A DNA stretch of 60,800 nt from assembly GCF_010093225.1 (NCBI RefSeq), contig NZ_PDWM01000016.1:1-60800 (forward strand), read 5' to 3'. Source of the DNA: Pseudoxanthomonas koreensis. Its GTDB lineage: Bacteria > Pseudomonadota > Gammaproteobacteria > Xanthomonadales > Xanthomonadaceae. The position numbers and the translations under genes were made by a program. The notes under the pieces were generated by a model. The model was not told where the DNA came from and did not search any database. It was given only the letters and a program-made list of their open reading frames with translations. Shown piece by piece: positions 38,999 to 49,027 of the stretch (its first letter is position 1; every line of letters begins with the position of its first letter).

Positions 38999-39952
38999 CT
39001 ACTTCAGCTTGATCTCGCGCAGCCGCTCCTCGAGGTAGCCCTGCGCGGTGATCGGCTCGGGATAGCGGCTCGGGTTGTCGGCGGTGACCGTGGACGGCAG
39101 CACGTCGATCAGGAAATCCGGGTTCGGGTGCAGGAAGAACGGCACCGAATAGCGCGGCTGCCGCGCCTGCTCGCCCGGCGGGTTGGTGACCCGGTGGGTG
39201 GTCGACGGGTACACGTGGTTGGTCAGGCGCTGCAGCATGTCGCCGATGTTGACCACGATGGTGTCGGCGTCGGAGGTGAACGGCACCCACTCGCCCTTCT
39301 TCGACAGCACTTCCAGGCCGGCGGCGCTGGCGCCGACCAGCAGGGTGATCAGGTTGATGTCCTCGTGCGCGCCGGCGCGCACGTTGGGGATGTCGTCGGC
39401 GGTGATCGGCGGGTAGTGGATCGGGCGCAGGATCGAGTTGCCCGAATCGGTCTTGTCGGCGAAGTAGTCCTCCGGCAGGCCGATGTGCAGGGCCAGCGCG
39501 GCCAGCACCTGCGAACCGAGCCGATCCAGCGCCTGGTACAGGCCGTAGCCGTGCTCGTGGAAGCCCTCGACTTCCTCCGGCCACAGGTTCGGCGGCATCA
39601 CCTCGCGGTACTTCGAGTCGTCGGCGATCTCGCGACCGATGTGCCAGAACTCCTTCAGGTCGAAGTGCTTGGCGCCCTTGGCGGTCTCCACCCCGAACGG
39701 GGTATAGCCGCGGGCGCCGCCGCCGCCGGGCACGTGGTACTTCTTCTTGGTTTCCTCGGGCAGCGCGTAGAAGCGCTTGAACACGTCGTAGGCCGCGTCG
39801 ATGTCGGCCTGCGGGATGCCGTGGTTGCGGATGCCGGCGAAACCCCACTCGCGGTAGGCGGCGCCGAGCTCGGCGACGAAGGCGTCGCGGTCGGCGGCGG
39901 TGGACGGCGCGGTGAAGCGGGTGATGTCGAGGGTCGGGATCTGGGAGGCCAT
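38999..39952 (-). CDS. 2-oxoglutarate/Fe(II)-dependent oxygenase, isopenicillin-N-synthase-like
   Basis: 317 residues from ATG 39952 with GGAG upstream. The DIOX N-terminal domain (WGFAGIRNHGIP) precedes the double-stranded beta-helix with HxD in AHEDINLITLL, the distal His in STTHRVTNP and the 2-oxoglutarate Arg in RYSVPFFLHP. It hydroxylates or desaturates an unknown small molecule. It sits between glmM and tpiA, possibly cotranscribed. Confidence 0.88.
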   Translation of the reverse strand: MASQIPTLDITRFTAPSTAADRDAFVAELGAAYREWGFAGIRNHGIPQADIDAAYDVFKRFYALPEETKKKYHVPGGGGARGYTPFGVETAKGAKHFDLKEFWHIGREIADDSKYREVMPPNLWPEEVEGFHEHGYGLYQALDRLGSQVLAALALHIGLPEDYFADKTDSGNSILRPIHYPPITADDIPNVRAGAHEDINLITLLVGASAAGLEVLSKKGEWVPFTSDADTIVVNIGDMLQRLTNHVYPSTTHRVTNPPGEQARQPRYSVPFFLHPNPDFLIDVLPSTVTADNPSRYPEPITAQGYLEERLREIKLK

Positions 39953-40034
39953 GGGATCGCTCCGGAAACGCGTGTCGGGTTGGGCGGACGGCATGGATTG
40001 GACCACGCCGCGCGCCGGGGGTTCTTGATCGTGG

Positions 40035-41390
40035 TCAGGCCGCGGCGGCCTGGCGCACGGCGCCGGCCAGGCCTTCCAGGATGTCCTGCATCAGCCCGGC
40101 CTCGTCGGCCTCGACCGTGACCCGGACCACCGGCTCGGTGCCGGATGGACGCAGGAAGGCGCGCCCCCTGCCCTGCACCGCTGCCTGGGCGGCCTGCAGC
40201 GCGGCGCGCACGCCCTCGGAGTCGACGATGGCCCTGGCCGACGCTCCATCGAGGCGGACGTTGATCGTCTTCTGCGGCAGCATCGACAGCCCCGCCAGCG
40301 CCTGGCGCAGGCCCTGCCCCGAGCGGCGCAGCACGTCCAGCACCTGCAACGCGCTGACGATGGCGTCGCCGGTGGTGGCGCGGTCCAGGCACAGCAGGTG
40401 GCCGGAGGCCTCGCCGCCGAGCACGCCGCCACCCTCGACCAGGGCATGGTGGACGTAGCGGTCGCCGACCTTCGCCCGCTGGAACGGGATGCCGGCCTCG
40501 GCCAGCGCCTTCTCCAGGCCGTAGTTGGTCATCAGCGTGCCGACCACCGGCCCGCGCAGGCGGCCGCTGGCCTGCCACGCCTTCGCCAGCACGTAGAGCA
40601 GGCCATCGCCGTCGACCGGGTTGCCCTGGTCGTCGGCCATCAGCACGCGGTCGCCGTCGCCGTCGAAGGCGATGCCCAGGTCGGCGCCATTGGCGCGGAC
40701 CTGGCTGGCGAGGTTGTCGATGTGCATCGAACCGACCCCGGCGTTGATGTTCAGACCGTCCGGGGCCGCGCCGATGGCAACGACCTCGGCGCCCAGCTCG
40801 CGGAACAGCAGCGGGGCGATGTGGTAGGTGGCGCCGTGCGCGCAGTCGAGCACGACCTTCAGCCCGCGCAGGTCGAAGCCGCGCGGCACCGACGCCTTGC
40901 AGAACTCGATGTAGCGACCGACCGCGTCGCGGGTGCGCACCGCCTTGCCCAGCCGCTCCGACCCGACCGTGGCGAAGGCGCCGTCCAGCGCGGCCTCGAT
41001 CGCCAGTTCGGTGGCGTCGTCGAGCTTCTCGCCGGCGGCGGAGAAGAACTTGATGCCGTTGTCGTAGTGCGGGTTGTGCGAGGCGCTGATGACGATGCCG
41101 GCGTCGGCGCCCAGGGTGCGGGTGAGGAACGCCACCGCGGGGGTCGGCATCGGCCCGAGCAGCTGCACGTCCACGCCGGCGGCAACCAGCCCGGCCTCCA
41201 GCGCGGCCTCGAACATGTAGCCGGAAATGCGCGTGTCCTTGCCGATCACCACGCTGCGCCGGCCGGGCCGTGCAGCCAGCACGCGGCCCAGGGCGTTGCC
41301 CAGGCGCAGGACGAAATCGGCCGAGATCGCCCCTTCGCCGACCCGGCCGCGGATGCCGTCGGTGCCGAAATAACGTCGCGTGCCGCTCAT
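40035..41390 (-). CDS. glmM: Phosphoglucosamine mutase
   Basis: 451 residues. YFGTDGIRG at the start, the phosphoserine loop ISASHNP (about 101-107), the metal loop FDGDGDR and the phosphate-binding [11 protein letters not shown] are all intact. It converts glucosamine-6-P to glucosamine-1-P for UDP-GlcNAc. ATG overlaps the accD stop (ATGA). Confidence 0.97.
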   Translation of the reverse strand: MSGTRRYFGTDGIRGRVGEGAISADFVLRLGNALGRVLAARPGRRSVVIGKDTRISGYMFEAALEAGLVAAGVDVQLLGPMPTPAVAFLTRTLGADAGIVISASHNPHYDNGIKFFSAAGEKLDDATELAIEAALDGAFATVGSERLGKAVRTRDAVGRYIEFCKASVPRGFDLRGLKVVLDCAHGATYHIAPLLFRELGAEVVAIGAAPDGLNINAGVGSMHIDNLASQVRANGADLGIAFDGDGDRVLMADDQGNPVDGDGLLYVLAKAWQASGRLRGPVVGTLMTNYGLEKALAEAGIPFQRAKVGDRYVHHALVEGGGVLGGEASGHLLCLDRATTGDAIVSALQVLDVLRRSGQGLRQALAGLSMLPQKTINVRLDGASARAIVDSEGVRAALQAAQAAVQGRGRAFLRPSGTEPVVRVTVEADEAGLMQDILEGLAGAVRQAAAA

Positions 41391-42280
41391 GCCGCGTCCA
41401 GCGTGTCGCTGTCCTCGGGCTGCGGCTGGCGGGTCATCATCGCCAGCAGGCCGGCGAGGCGGTCGCGCAGCTCGCGGCGGTCGCAGATCTGGTCGATGGC
41501 GCCGTGCTCGAGCAGGAACTCCGAGCGCTGGAAACCCTCCGGCAGCTTCTCGCGCACGGTCTGCTCGATCACCCGGGGGCCTGCGAAGCCGATCAGCGCC
41601 TCCGGCTCGGCGATGTTGAGGTCGCCCAGCATCGCGAACGAGGCCGACACGCCGCCGGTGGTCGGGTGGGTCAGCACCGAGATGTACGGCAGCCCAGCCG
41701 CGCGCAGCCGGCCCAGCGCCGCCGAGGTCTTGGCCATCTGCATCAGCGAGAACAGGCTCTCCTGCATGCGCGCGCCGCCGCTGGCGGAGAAGTTCACGAA
41801 CGGCGAACCGATCTCCAGCGCGCGCTCGGCGGCCAGGGTGAACTTCTCGCCCACCACCGAACCCATCGAGCCGCCCATGTAGGCGAAGTCGAACGAGCTG
41901 GCGACCAGCGGCCGGCCCTTGAGCAGGCCCTGCATCGCCACCAGCGCGTCGAACTCGCCGGTGGCCTTCTGGGTCGACTTGATCCGCTCGGTGTAGCGCT
42001 TGGAATCCTTGAACCGCAGCACGTCGGTCGGCGCCAGGGTGGCGGCGATCTCGCTGGTGCTGCCGGGGTCGAACAGCGAGGCCAGCCGCGCGCGGGCACG
42101 GATGGCCATGTGGAAGTCGCACTTCGGGCAGACCTCCAGGTTCTCCTCCAGCTCCGGGCGGTACAGCACCGCGCCGCAGCGGTCGCACTTCTCCCACAGG
42201 CCCTCGGGGACGCTGCGCTTGCGGTTGGCGGCATTGTCGGTGCGGATGCCGGAGGGCATCAGTTTGCTGAGCCAGCTCAT
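41387..42280 (-). CDS. accD: Acetyl-CoA carboxylase carboxyltransferase beta subunit
   Basis: 297 residues. A four-Cys zinc ribbon (Cys 32, 35, 51, 54; CDRCG and CPKCD) precedes the crotonase-like carboxyltransferase core ([35 protein letters not shown]). It works with AccA to make malonyl-CoA. First gene of the leftward group; the 150-base gap to the next, divergent gene should hold its promoter. Confidence 0.97.
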   Translation of the reverse strand: MSWLSKLMPSGIRTDNAANRKRSVPEGLWEKCDRCGAVLYRPELEENLEVCPKCDFHMAIRARARLASLFDPGSTSEIAATLAPTDVLRFKDSKRYTERIKSTQKATGEFDALVAMQGLLKGRPLVASSFDFAYMGGSMGSVVGEKFTLAAERALEIGSPFVNFSASGGARMQESLFSLMQMAKTSAALGRLRAAGLPYISVLTHPTTGGVSASFAMLGDLNIAEPEALIGFAGPRVIEQTVREKLPEGFQRSEFLLEHGAIDQICDRRELRDRLAGLLAMMTRQPQPEDSDTLDAA

Positions 42281-42430
42281 TCGAAGGGGTCGGTTCCGTT
42301 CTGGGGCCGTGGCCGGCCGGAAAAGGGCGACAGTCTAGCCCAGAGCCCCGGGCGCCGGCGCTGCGGCGCATCGGTCCATACCTTAACGCATGGTAGGCTC
42401 GCCTGCCCTGCCCCACGCTCCCCCCGTCCC

Positions 42431-42910
42431 ATGAAACCCGCCACGCTGCGCCACGGCATGAACCTGTGGCCGCCGTTCCTGTTCAGCGGCATCCATGTCG
42501 CCTCGATCAGCCCCGACTGGCGCCACGCCCGGGTCGAGCTGCGGATGCGGCCGTGGAACCGCAACTACGTGAAGACCCACTTCGGCGGCAGCCTGTTCGC
42601 GATGGCCGACCCGTTCTGGATGCTGCTGCTGATGCACCGGCTGGGCCGCGACTACTACGTCTGGGACCAGTCCGGCGCGATCGACTTCGTCAAGCCCGGG
42701 CGCGGCACCGTGGCCACCACGTTCACGGTCGGCGACGCCCTCCTGGAAGAGATCCGCGCCGCCACCGCCGATGGCGCCAAGTACCTGCACTGGTTCGAGA
42801 ACGAGGTGCTCGACGCGGACGGCGAGGTGGTCGCCCGGGTGCGCAAGCAGGTCTACGTGCGGCGCAAGCCGGAGCGGCGGCCGGCTCAGGGCGCGGCACC
42901 GGCCGGCTGA
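42431..42910 (+). CDS. DUF4442-type hotdog-fold protein (thioesterase-like)
   Basis: 159 residues. [32 protein letters not shown] and KPGRGTV match the DUF4442/YiiD-type hotdog family, distant from acyl-CoA thioesterases. HFGGS holds the usual conserved turn. Substrate unknown. Its 3' end overlaps the converging gene by 25 bases. Confidence 0.75.
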   Translation: MKPATLRHGMNLWPPFLFSGIHVASISPDWRHARVELRMRPWNRNYVKTHFGGSLFAMADPFWMLLLMHRLGRDYYVWDQSGAIDFVKPGRGTVATTFTVGDALLEEIRAATADGAKYLHWFENEVLDADGEVVARVRKQVYVRRKPERRPAQGAAPAG

Positions 42911-44262
42911 AGCCGGCTCGCCGGCAGCGGCAGCGACCAGCTGCCGTCGTGCCCGTCCTGGCCCTCACGCGGCCGCTCGTGCAGCGCGGTAGCGAGGGTG
43001 CCGGCGGCGATGTCCAGCCGCAACGGTCGCGACGGACTCCGCATCGGTGCCGGCAGCTGCGCCAACGCGGCTTCGTCGATCGCGCCGTCGCGCCCGCGCA
43101 GCCACAGCAGCGCCGCGGTCGTGCGCAGGCGGGCATCGGCGTCCTGCAGGCGCAGGCCGTAGTCGGCATAGGCTGGCGCGGCGATGTCGACGAGGATGCA
43201 GCCCACGGCGTTGGAGGCGCAGGCCAGCGACCAGCGCGAGGGCGGCGGCGCCGGGTCGCGCAACGGGCTGTCCTGCGCGATCAGTTCGCGGGCCTGCGCG
43301 CCGCAATACCAGGCGAACTTGGGCGCGCCGCGCGCGGCGGTGTGCTCCGGATCGAAGAGCAACCGGGTGCTCCACCCCGGCAGGTCCGAGCCGGCCACCT
43401 CGGCGGCGAAGCTCGCGGCAACCTGGCCCCGCAGTCCGCCGGTGGCGAGGCGGCCTTCCGCCAGCATGGTCCGGCAGGCACCGTCCCCCAGTGCGAGCGG
43501 CAAGGCGAAGGCGGCATCGCACTGCGCCGGCAGCGCGTGCTCGCGCGGCAGCTCGGCCAGCATATCCCCCAGCAGGGTCGCATTGCCCTGCACCAGGGCG
43601 GCACCGATCATGCTACCGATCAGGCTGTCGCCGGCCTCGATCATCCGGCGCCCCTGCAGCACCCCCGTACAGGCACCGGCCAGGGCGACATCGATGTCCC
43701 CGGCCACGAAGCGCCAGGCGTCACGCGTGGCCAGCCGGGACAACGACTGATAGGCCGGCAACGGCGTGTCGAACCGGGCCGGGAACGGGCTGTGGAAATG
43801 ATCCCAGGCCGCCAGCGCAGCGGTGCGGTCCAGCAGCGCGGCGTTGCGCTCCAGCAGGCCGGCATAGGCTTGCGGCGACGCGCGCACGCGCTCCAGGCAT
43901 CCGGGTTCGCGCGACACGCACCAGGCCGGATCGCCCTCGAGCGACATCCCCAGCCGGGGCCAGTCCTCCAGCGCGCTGCGCCATGGCGGCGACGATCCAT
44001 CCGGCACCAGCGGCGCGGTGGCGAAATGCCGCACGTCCTCGGCCAGCACCCCGGCCTGCTCGGCTTCCGGCACGTCGTGGGCGACGGTGTAGAGCGCGGC
44101 GAAGCCGCCCCGGCCCTGGTTCGCAGGCGCTGCGTCGATCAGCGCCAGTGCATCACTCTCGGCGGCCGAAGGCCCCGTCGCCCGCGACGCAAGCCACACC
44201 ACGACCACGAACAGCACCGCTGCCGCCACTGCCAGCGCCAGCCACTTCAGCACACGCACCAT
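42886..44262 (-). CDS. Membrane-anchored periplasmic protein of unknown function
   Basis: 458 residues. A signal anchor (about 5-26, WLALAVAAAVLFVVVVWLAS) and a large helical exported domain with several Cys (DPAWCVSREPGC, CDAAFALP, RWSLACASNAVGC). No family I can name; similar anchored proteins occur in this bacterial group. Confidence 0.65.
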   Translation of the reverse strand: MVRVLKWLALAVAAAVLFVVVVWLASRATGPSAAESDALALIDAAPANQGRGGFAALYTVAHDVPEAEQAGVLAEDVRHFATAPLVPDGSSPPWRSALEDWPRLGMSLEGDPAWCVSREPGCLERVRASPQAYAGLLERNAALLDRTAALAAWDHFHSPFPARFDTPLPAYQSLSRLATRDAWRFVAGDIDVALAGACTGVLQGRRMIEAGDSLIGSMIGAALVQGNATLLGDMLAELPREHALPAQCDAAFALPLALGDGACRTMLAEGRLATGGLRGQVAASFAAEVAGSDLPGWSTRLLFDPEHTAARGAPKFAWYCGAQARELIAQDSPLRDPAPPPSRWSLACASNAVGCILVDIAAPAYADYGLRLQDADARLRTTAALLWLRGRDGAIDEAALAQLPAPMRSPSRPLRLDIAAGTLATALHERPREGQDGHDGSWSLPLPASRLQPAGAAP

Positions 44263-44330
44263 GCTTCCCCCTGGCGTCCACGCCCCATCACCGCTGCCAG
44301 CATAGCCGCGTCCGACGCTACAATCCGCGC

Positions 44331-45005
44331 ATGTCCCCCGACCACCACGCGCCGCAGCGCGCTTCGCTGCAACGCCTTTTCCTCACCGGCCTGCTGACCC
44401 TGCTGCCGATCTGGCTGACCTGGGTCGTGATCAAGTTCGTGTTCGTGCTGCTCTCCAGCATCAGCGCGCCCTGGGTGGTGCCGCTGTCGGAGGCGATCGC
44501 CGACTCGTTCCCGAACTACGCCGGCTGGGGCAAGGCGATCTGGCTGCAGAACACCATCGCCATGCTGGCCACCCTGCTGGTGATCCTGGGCGTGGGCTGG
44601 CTGGCGCGGCGGGTCATCGGCCAGCGCCTGCTGGGCTGGTTCGAGGGCCTGATGGCGCGGGTGCCGCTGGCCAACCTGGTCTACACCAGCGTGCGCAAGC
44701 TGCTGGACATCCTGCAGACCAAGCCGGGCAGCACCCAGCGCGTGGTCCTGATCGACTTCCCGCACCGCGACATGAAGGCCATCGGCCTGGTCACCCGCGT
44801 GCTCAAGGAGGAAGGCAGCGGTCGCGAGCTGGCGGCGGTGTACGTGCCGACCACGCCCAACCCGACCTCCGGTTACCTGGAAGTGGTGCCGGTGGAGCTG
44901 CTGACGCCGACCGACTGGACTGTCGACCAGGCGATGGGGTTCATCATCTCGGGAGGCGCCGTCGCCCCCGAGACCATGCCCTTCACCCGCGCGGGCGAGC
45001 GCTAG
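44331..45005 (+). CDS. DUF502 membrane protein
   Basis: 224 residues. Two transmembrane helices (about 18-42 and 75-95), the motif FEGLMARVPLANLVYTSVRK and the exposed domain (VVLIDFPHRDMKAIGLVTR, YVPTTPNPTSGYLEVVP) are those of DUF502. Function not established; a transport-related role is proposed in some annotations. Confidence 0.85.
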   Translation: MSPDHHAPQRASLQRLFLTGLLTLLPIWLTWVVIKFVFVLLSSISAPWVVPLSEAIADSFPNYAGWGKAIWLQNTIAMLATLLVILGVGWLARRVIGQRLLGWFEGLMARVPLANLVYTSVRKLLDILQTKPGSTQRVVLIDFPHRDMKAIGLVTRVLKEEGSGRELAAVYVPTTPNPTSGYLEVVPVELLTPTDWTVDQAMGFIISGGAVAPETMPFTRAGER

Positions 45006-45029
45006 GCGGGCCGGCCCGCCGCACCGGCC

Positions 45030-45845
45030 ATGGACCCGGCGCCGACGCCCGCTGCGGACACCACCCCGGCCTCGCCGGCCGCGCGCCTGCTCGACGACCG
45101 CGCGGTCCGGCTGTACATCGCGCTGGCCGCGTTCTTCTGCGTCAACGCCGCGCTGGCCGAGTTCATCGGGGTCAAGATCTTCGCCCTGGAGGACAGCTTG
45201 GGCGTGGCGCCGCTGGAGTGGAACCTGTTCGGCCAGAGCGGTTCGCTGAACTTCACCGCGGGCACGCTGCTGTGGCCGGTGGTGTTCATCATGACCGACA
45301 CCATCAACGAGTTCTTCGGCCGGCGCGGGGTGCGCTTCATCTCGTGGCTGGCGGTGGGGTTGATCGCGTACGGCTTCCTGTTCGCTTTCGCGGCGATCGA
45401 GCTGGCGCCCGCGTCGTGGTGGCGCGATGCGGCGCAGGCGCAGGGCGTGCCTGACTACCAGGCGGCGTTCGCGGTGGTGTTCGGGCAGGGGCTGTGGACC
45501 ATCGCCGGCTCGATGGTGGCGTTCCTGCTCGGGCAGATGATCGACGTGGTGGTATTCCACCGCATCCGCCGCGCCACGGGGGAGCGCTGGGTGTGGTTGC
45601 GTGCGACCGGTTCGACGGCGGTGTCGCAGCTGGTGGACAGCTTCGTGGTGATCTGGATCGCGTTCGTGCTGGGGCCGCAGAAGTGGCCGACCTCGCTGTT
45701 CCTGGCGGTGAGCACGCTCAACTACGCATGGAAGATGCTGGCGGCGATCGCGCTGATCCCGTTGCTGTACCTGATGCGTCGCGGCATCACCACCTACCTC
45801 GGCGCCGCCCGCGCCCGCCAGCTGCGCGAACACGCCGCCGCCTGA
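45030..45845 (+). CDS. Queuosine precursor transporter (YhhQ/VUT family)
   Basis: 271 residues, six or so transmembrane helices. VFIMTDTINEFFGRRGVRFIS and STAVSQLVDSFVVIWIAF are family signatures. It imports a preQ-type precursor for tRNA queuosine synthesis. It starts 24 bases after the DUF502 gene. Confidence 0.88.
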   Translation: MDPAPTPAADTTPASPAARLLDDRAVRLYIALAAFFCVNAALAEFIGVKIFALEDSLGVAPLEWNLFGQSGSLNFTAGTLLWPVVFIMTDTINEFFGRRGVRFISWLAVGLIAYGFLFAFAAIELAPASWWRDAAQAQGVPDYQAAFAVVFGQGLWTIAGSMVAFLLGQMIDVVVFHRIRRATGERWVWLRATGSTAVSQLVDSFVVIWIAFVLGPQKWPTSLFLAVSTLNYAWKMLAAIALIPLLYLMRRGITTYLGAARARQLREHAAA

Positions 45846-45924
45846 CCGCGGTGTGACCGGTTGCGCTGGCCTGCGCCGGCAGGATGCGGCACTCTCCGGG
45901 GCTTCGCGTTTTCCGGAGTCGTCC

Positions 45925-47802
45925 ATGTCCCTGCACCGCTTCCGCTGGCTCGCCCTGCCCGTCGCCCTGGCCTTGCTGCTGCCGCCGATCCATGCCGAGG
46001 CGGCGAAGAAGAAGGCGCAGCGGCCCGCGGCGGCGGCCAAGGCCAAGCCGGCGGCGAAGCCCGCGGCCAAGGTCGAGAGCAAGGCGCAGAAGCTGCAGCG
46101 GCTATATGACGAGTACTGGGAAGCCTCGCTGCAGCTCAACCCGCTGCAGGCCACTTTCCAGGGCGACCCGCGCTGGAACGACCAGCTGCCGAACCACCTG
46201 GCAGCGGACTTCCGCAAGCGCAAGCACGACTTCACTACGGAATGGCTGGCCAAGGTGGAAGCGGTCGGCGAAGAGGGCCTGGAAGGCCAGGACCTGCTCA
46301 GCTACCGGATCTTCGTGAGCAACGCGCGCGACGCGCTGGAGGGCGAGCGCCATCCGGGCTGGATGCAGCCGATCAACCAGTTCAACAGCCCGGCCACGCT
46401 GGTGGCGATGCTCGGTTCGGGCGCCAGCGCGCAGCCGTTCAAGAGCGTGCGCGACTACGACAACTGGCTCAAGCGCGCCGCGCAGGTGCCGGCGCTGTTC
46501 CGCCAGGCCGTGGCCAACATGGAACAGGGTATGGCCGCCGGCGTGGTCCAGCCGCGGCCGCTGATGGAGAAGGTGCTGCCACAACTGGACGCGCTGATCA
46601 AGCCGACCGCGGAAGAGACCCTGTTCTGGAACCCGGTCCGCAACATGCCGGCGGACTTCCCCGCGGCCGAGCGCGAGCGGCTCACCGCTGCCTATCGCGA
46701 AGCGATCGAAGGACAGCTGCTGCCCGCCTACTCCATGCTGCGCGAGTTCATTGCCACGAAGTACCTGCCGGCCACGCGCACCAGCGCCGGCATGGCTGCG
46801 CTGCCCGGTGGCGCGGAGTGGTACGCGTACAACGCGCGCCAGAGCACCACCACCGGCCTGACCCCGGAACAGATCCACCAGATCGGCCTGGACGAGGTCG
46901 CGCGGATCCACGCCCAGATCCGGCAGGTGATGAAACAGGTGAAGTTCCGCGGCAACATGCAGAAATTCTTCCGCTACATGCAGCAGGACAAGCGCTTCGA
47001 ATTCAGGAACGAGGAGGCGCTGCTGGCCTTCTACCGCGGCCTGGAGCCGAAGGTGATGGCCCGGGTCCCGGAGCAGTTCTCGCTGCTGCCGAAGGCCGGC
47101 TTCGAGATCCGGCCGGTGGAGCCCTACCGCGCGCAATCGGCGGCGGGCGGCTCGTACATGCGGCCGAGCGAGGACGGCAGCCGCCCGGGCGTGTTCTACG
47201 TCAACACGTACGACCTGCCGACGCGCAAGACCTGGGATGCGGAGGACCTGTTCCTGCACGAGGCCATCCCCGGCCACCACTTCCAGCTGGCGCTGCAACA
47301 GGAGCTGTCCGGGCTGCCGAAGTTCCGCCGCTTCGGCGGCGAGACCGCGTTCACCGAGGGCTGGGGCCTGTACGCCGAATCGCTGGGCCGTGAGCTCGGC
47401 CTGTACGAGGATCCCTATTCGTACTTCGGCTACCTGCAGAACGAACTGTGGCGCGCGATCCGGCTGGTGGTCGATACCGGGCTGCACAGCAAGGGCTGGA
47501 CGCGCGAAAAGGTGATCGACTACATGCTGGAGAACTCGGCCACCAGCCGCACCGACGCGGTGGCGGAGGCCGAGCGCTACATGGCCATCCCCGGCCAGGC
47601 GCTGGCCTACAAGATCGGCGAGCTGAAGATCATGGAGCTGCGGCGCAAGGCCGAGGCGGCGCTGGGCCCACGCTTCGACGTGCGCGAGTTCCACGCCGAA
47701 GTGCTGAAGGACGGCTCGGTGCCGCTGGACGTACTGGAAGCCAAGATCGACGCGTGGATCGCGAGCCGGCAGGAAACGGCACCGCAGGCCGCATCGGGTT
47801 AA
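45925..47802 (+). CDS. DUF885 metallopeptidase-like exported protein
   Basis: 625 residues from ATG 45925 with a signal peptide (about 1-25, ending HAEA) and a Lys/Ala-rich linker. The zinc motif HEAIPGHHFQ (about 448-457) and AFTEGWGLYAESLG carry the second Glu ligand. DUF885 proteins are predicted carboxypeptidase-like enzymes. Common in multiple copies in this bacterial group. Confidence 0.88.
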   Translation: MSLHRFRWLALPVALALLLPPIHAEAAKKKAQRPAAAAKAKPAAKPAAKVESKAQKLQRLYDEYWEASLQLNPLQATFQGDPRWNDQLPNHLAADFRKRKHDFTTEWLAKVEAVGEEGLEGQDLLSYRIFVSNARDALEGERHPGWMQPINQFNSPATLVAMLGSGASAQPFKSVRDYDNWLKRAAQVPALFRQAVANMEQGMAAGVVQPRPLMEKVLPQLDALIKPTAEETLFWNPVRNMPADFPAAERERLTAAYREAIEGQLLPAYSMLREFIATKYLPATRTSAGMAALPGGAEWYAYNARQSTTTGLTPEQIHQIGLDEVARIHAQIRQVMKQVKFRGNMQKFFRYMQQDKRFEFRNEEALLAFYRGLEPKVMARVPEQFSLLPKAGFEIRPVEPYRAQSAAGGSYMRPSEDGSRPGVFYVNTYDLPTRKTWDAEDLFLHEAIPGHHFQLALQQELSGLPKFRRFGGETAFTEGWGLYAESLGRELGLYEDPYSYFGYLQNELWRAIRLVVDTGLHSKGWTREKVIDYMLENSATSRTDAVAEAERYMAIPGQALAYKIGELKIMELRRKAEAALGPRFDVREFHAEVLKDGSVPLDVLEAKIDAWIASRQETAPQAASG

Positions 47803-47839
47803 CCTCGGCAGGTCCCACCGCAGATCCGGGGAGGATCGC

Positions 47840-48919
47840 GTGAACAGTCCGATTGCCATGTTGCCCCTGCTCGCCCTGGCGGCACTGTCCGCCATCACCA
47901 CTCCTGTGACCGCCGCCGCCGACGCCGACCCGGCGGCGGCGATCGGCGCGCTGATGCGCGACTACGACGGCCAGGTGCCAGGCGCCTCGGTGCTTGTGCT
48001 GCGCGACGGCAGCCCGCTGCTCAGCCGCGGCTACGGCCTGGCTGACCTGGAGGCCGGCACCGCGGCCACGCCCGCCACCAACTACCGGCTGGCGTCGGTG
48101 ACCAAGCAGTTCACCGCCGCGGCAATCCTGCTGCTGGCCGAGGACGACAGGCTGTCGCTGGACGACCCGGTGAGGCGCTGGCTGCCCTCGCTGCCGGCCG
48201 CCGCCGACGCGGTGACCCTGCGCCAGTTGCTTTCGCATACCTCCGGGCTGGTCGACTACGAGGACCACATCCCGGGCGGTTTCGAAGGGCAACTGTACGA
48301 TGCCGACGTGCTGCGCATCCTCGAAGGACAGGACCGCACGTACTTCGCGCCGGGTAGCGCCTACCGCTACAGCAACAGCGGCTACGCGCTGCTGGCGCTG
48401 GTGGTGGGCGAGGCCTCCGGGAGCGACTTCGCCACGTTCCTGCACGAGCGGATCTTCGTACCGCTGGGCATGCGCGACACCGTCGCCCACCAGGACGGTG
48501 TCGACGAGGTGGCCCACCGCGCGTACGGACATAGCCTGGTCGATGGCCACTGGACGCGCACCGACCAGAGCCAGACCAGCGCGGTGCTGGGCGACGGCGG
48601 CATCTACTCCTCGATCGACGACCTGGCCAGGTGGGACGCCGCGCTGTACGACGCGCGCCTGCTGTCGGACAAGTCGCGTGCGCTGATGTTCGCCCCGGCC
48701 ACGACCACCAGCGAAACCGACGTGGCCCATTACGGCTTCGGCTGGCGCCTGCAGGACGACCGCACCTGGCACAGCGGCGAGAGCATCGGTTTCCGCAACG
48801 TGATCGTGCGCTGGCCGGGCGAGCGGCTGACCGTGGTGGTGCTCAGCAATCGCGATGCGCCGGAGCCGTACCGGCTGGCGCTGGAGATCGCGCGCCTGTT
48901 CCAGGCACCGGCGCCCTGA
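47840..48919 (+). CDS. Class C beta-lactamase-like serine hydrolase
   Basis: 359 residues from GTG 47840 (GGGGAGG upstream). Signal peptide (to about residue 25). Catalytic SxxK in SVTKQF, YxN in YSNSGY and the third motif HSGESIGF are all present. Likely a peptidase/esterase acting in the periplasm; antibiotic hydrolysis cannot be assumed. Confidence 0.9.
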   Translation: MNSPIAMLPLLALAALSAITTPVTAAADADPAAAIGALMRDYDGQVPGASVLVLRDGSPLLSRGYGLADLEAGTAATPATNYRLASVTKQFTAAAILLLAEDDRLSLDDPVRRWLPSLPAAADAVTLRQLLSHTSGLVDYEDHIPGGFEGQLYDADVLRILEGQDRTYFAPGSAYRYSNSGYALLALVVGEASGSDFATFLHERIFVPLGMRDTVAHQDGVDEVAHRAYGHSLVDGHWTRTDQSQTSAVLGDGGIYSSIDDLARWDAALYDARLLSDKSRALMFAPATTTSETDVAHYGFGWRLQDDRTWHSGESIGFRNVIVRWPGERLTVVVLSNRDAPEPYRLALEIARLFQAPAP

Positions 48920-49027
48920 GGACCCAAGGGGGGCGGGCGTTCGCCTGCCCTCGGCATGACTTCCAGCCGATGGTCAGACGGCCGTCGCGCCCGCAGGATC
49001 GGAACCAGTCAAAGGAGGATATGGCGC

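Noticed and set aside
37742-40120. Long plus-strand open frame over secG, tpiA and the oxygenase
   Set aside because: It is antisense to three well-supported genes.
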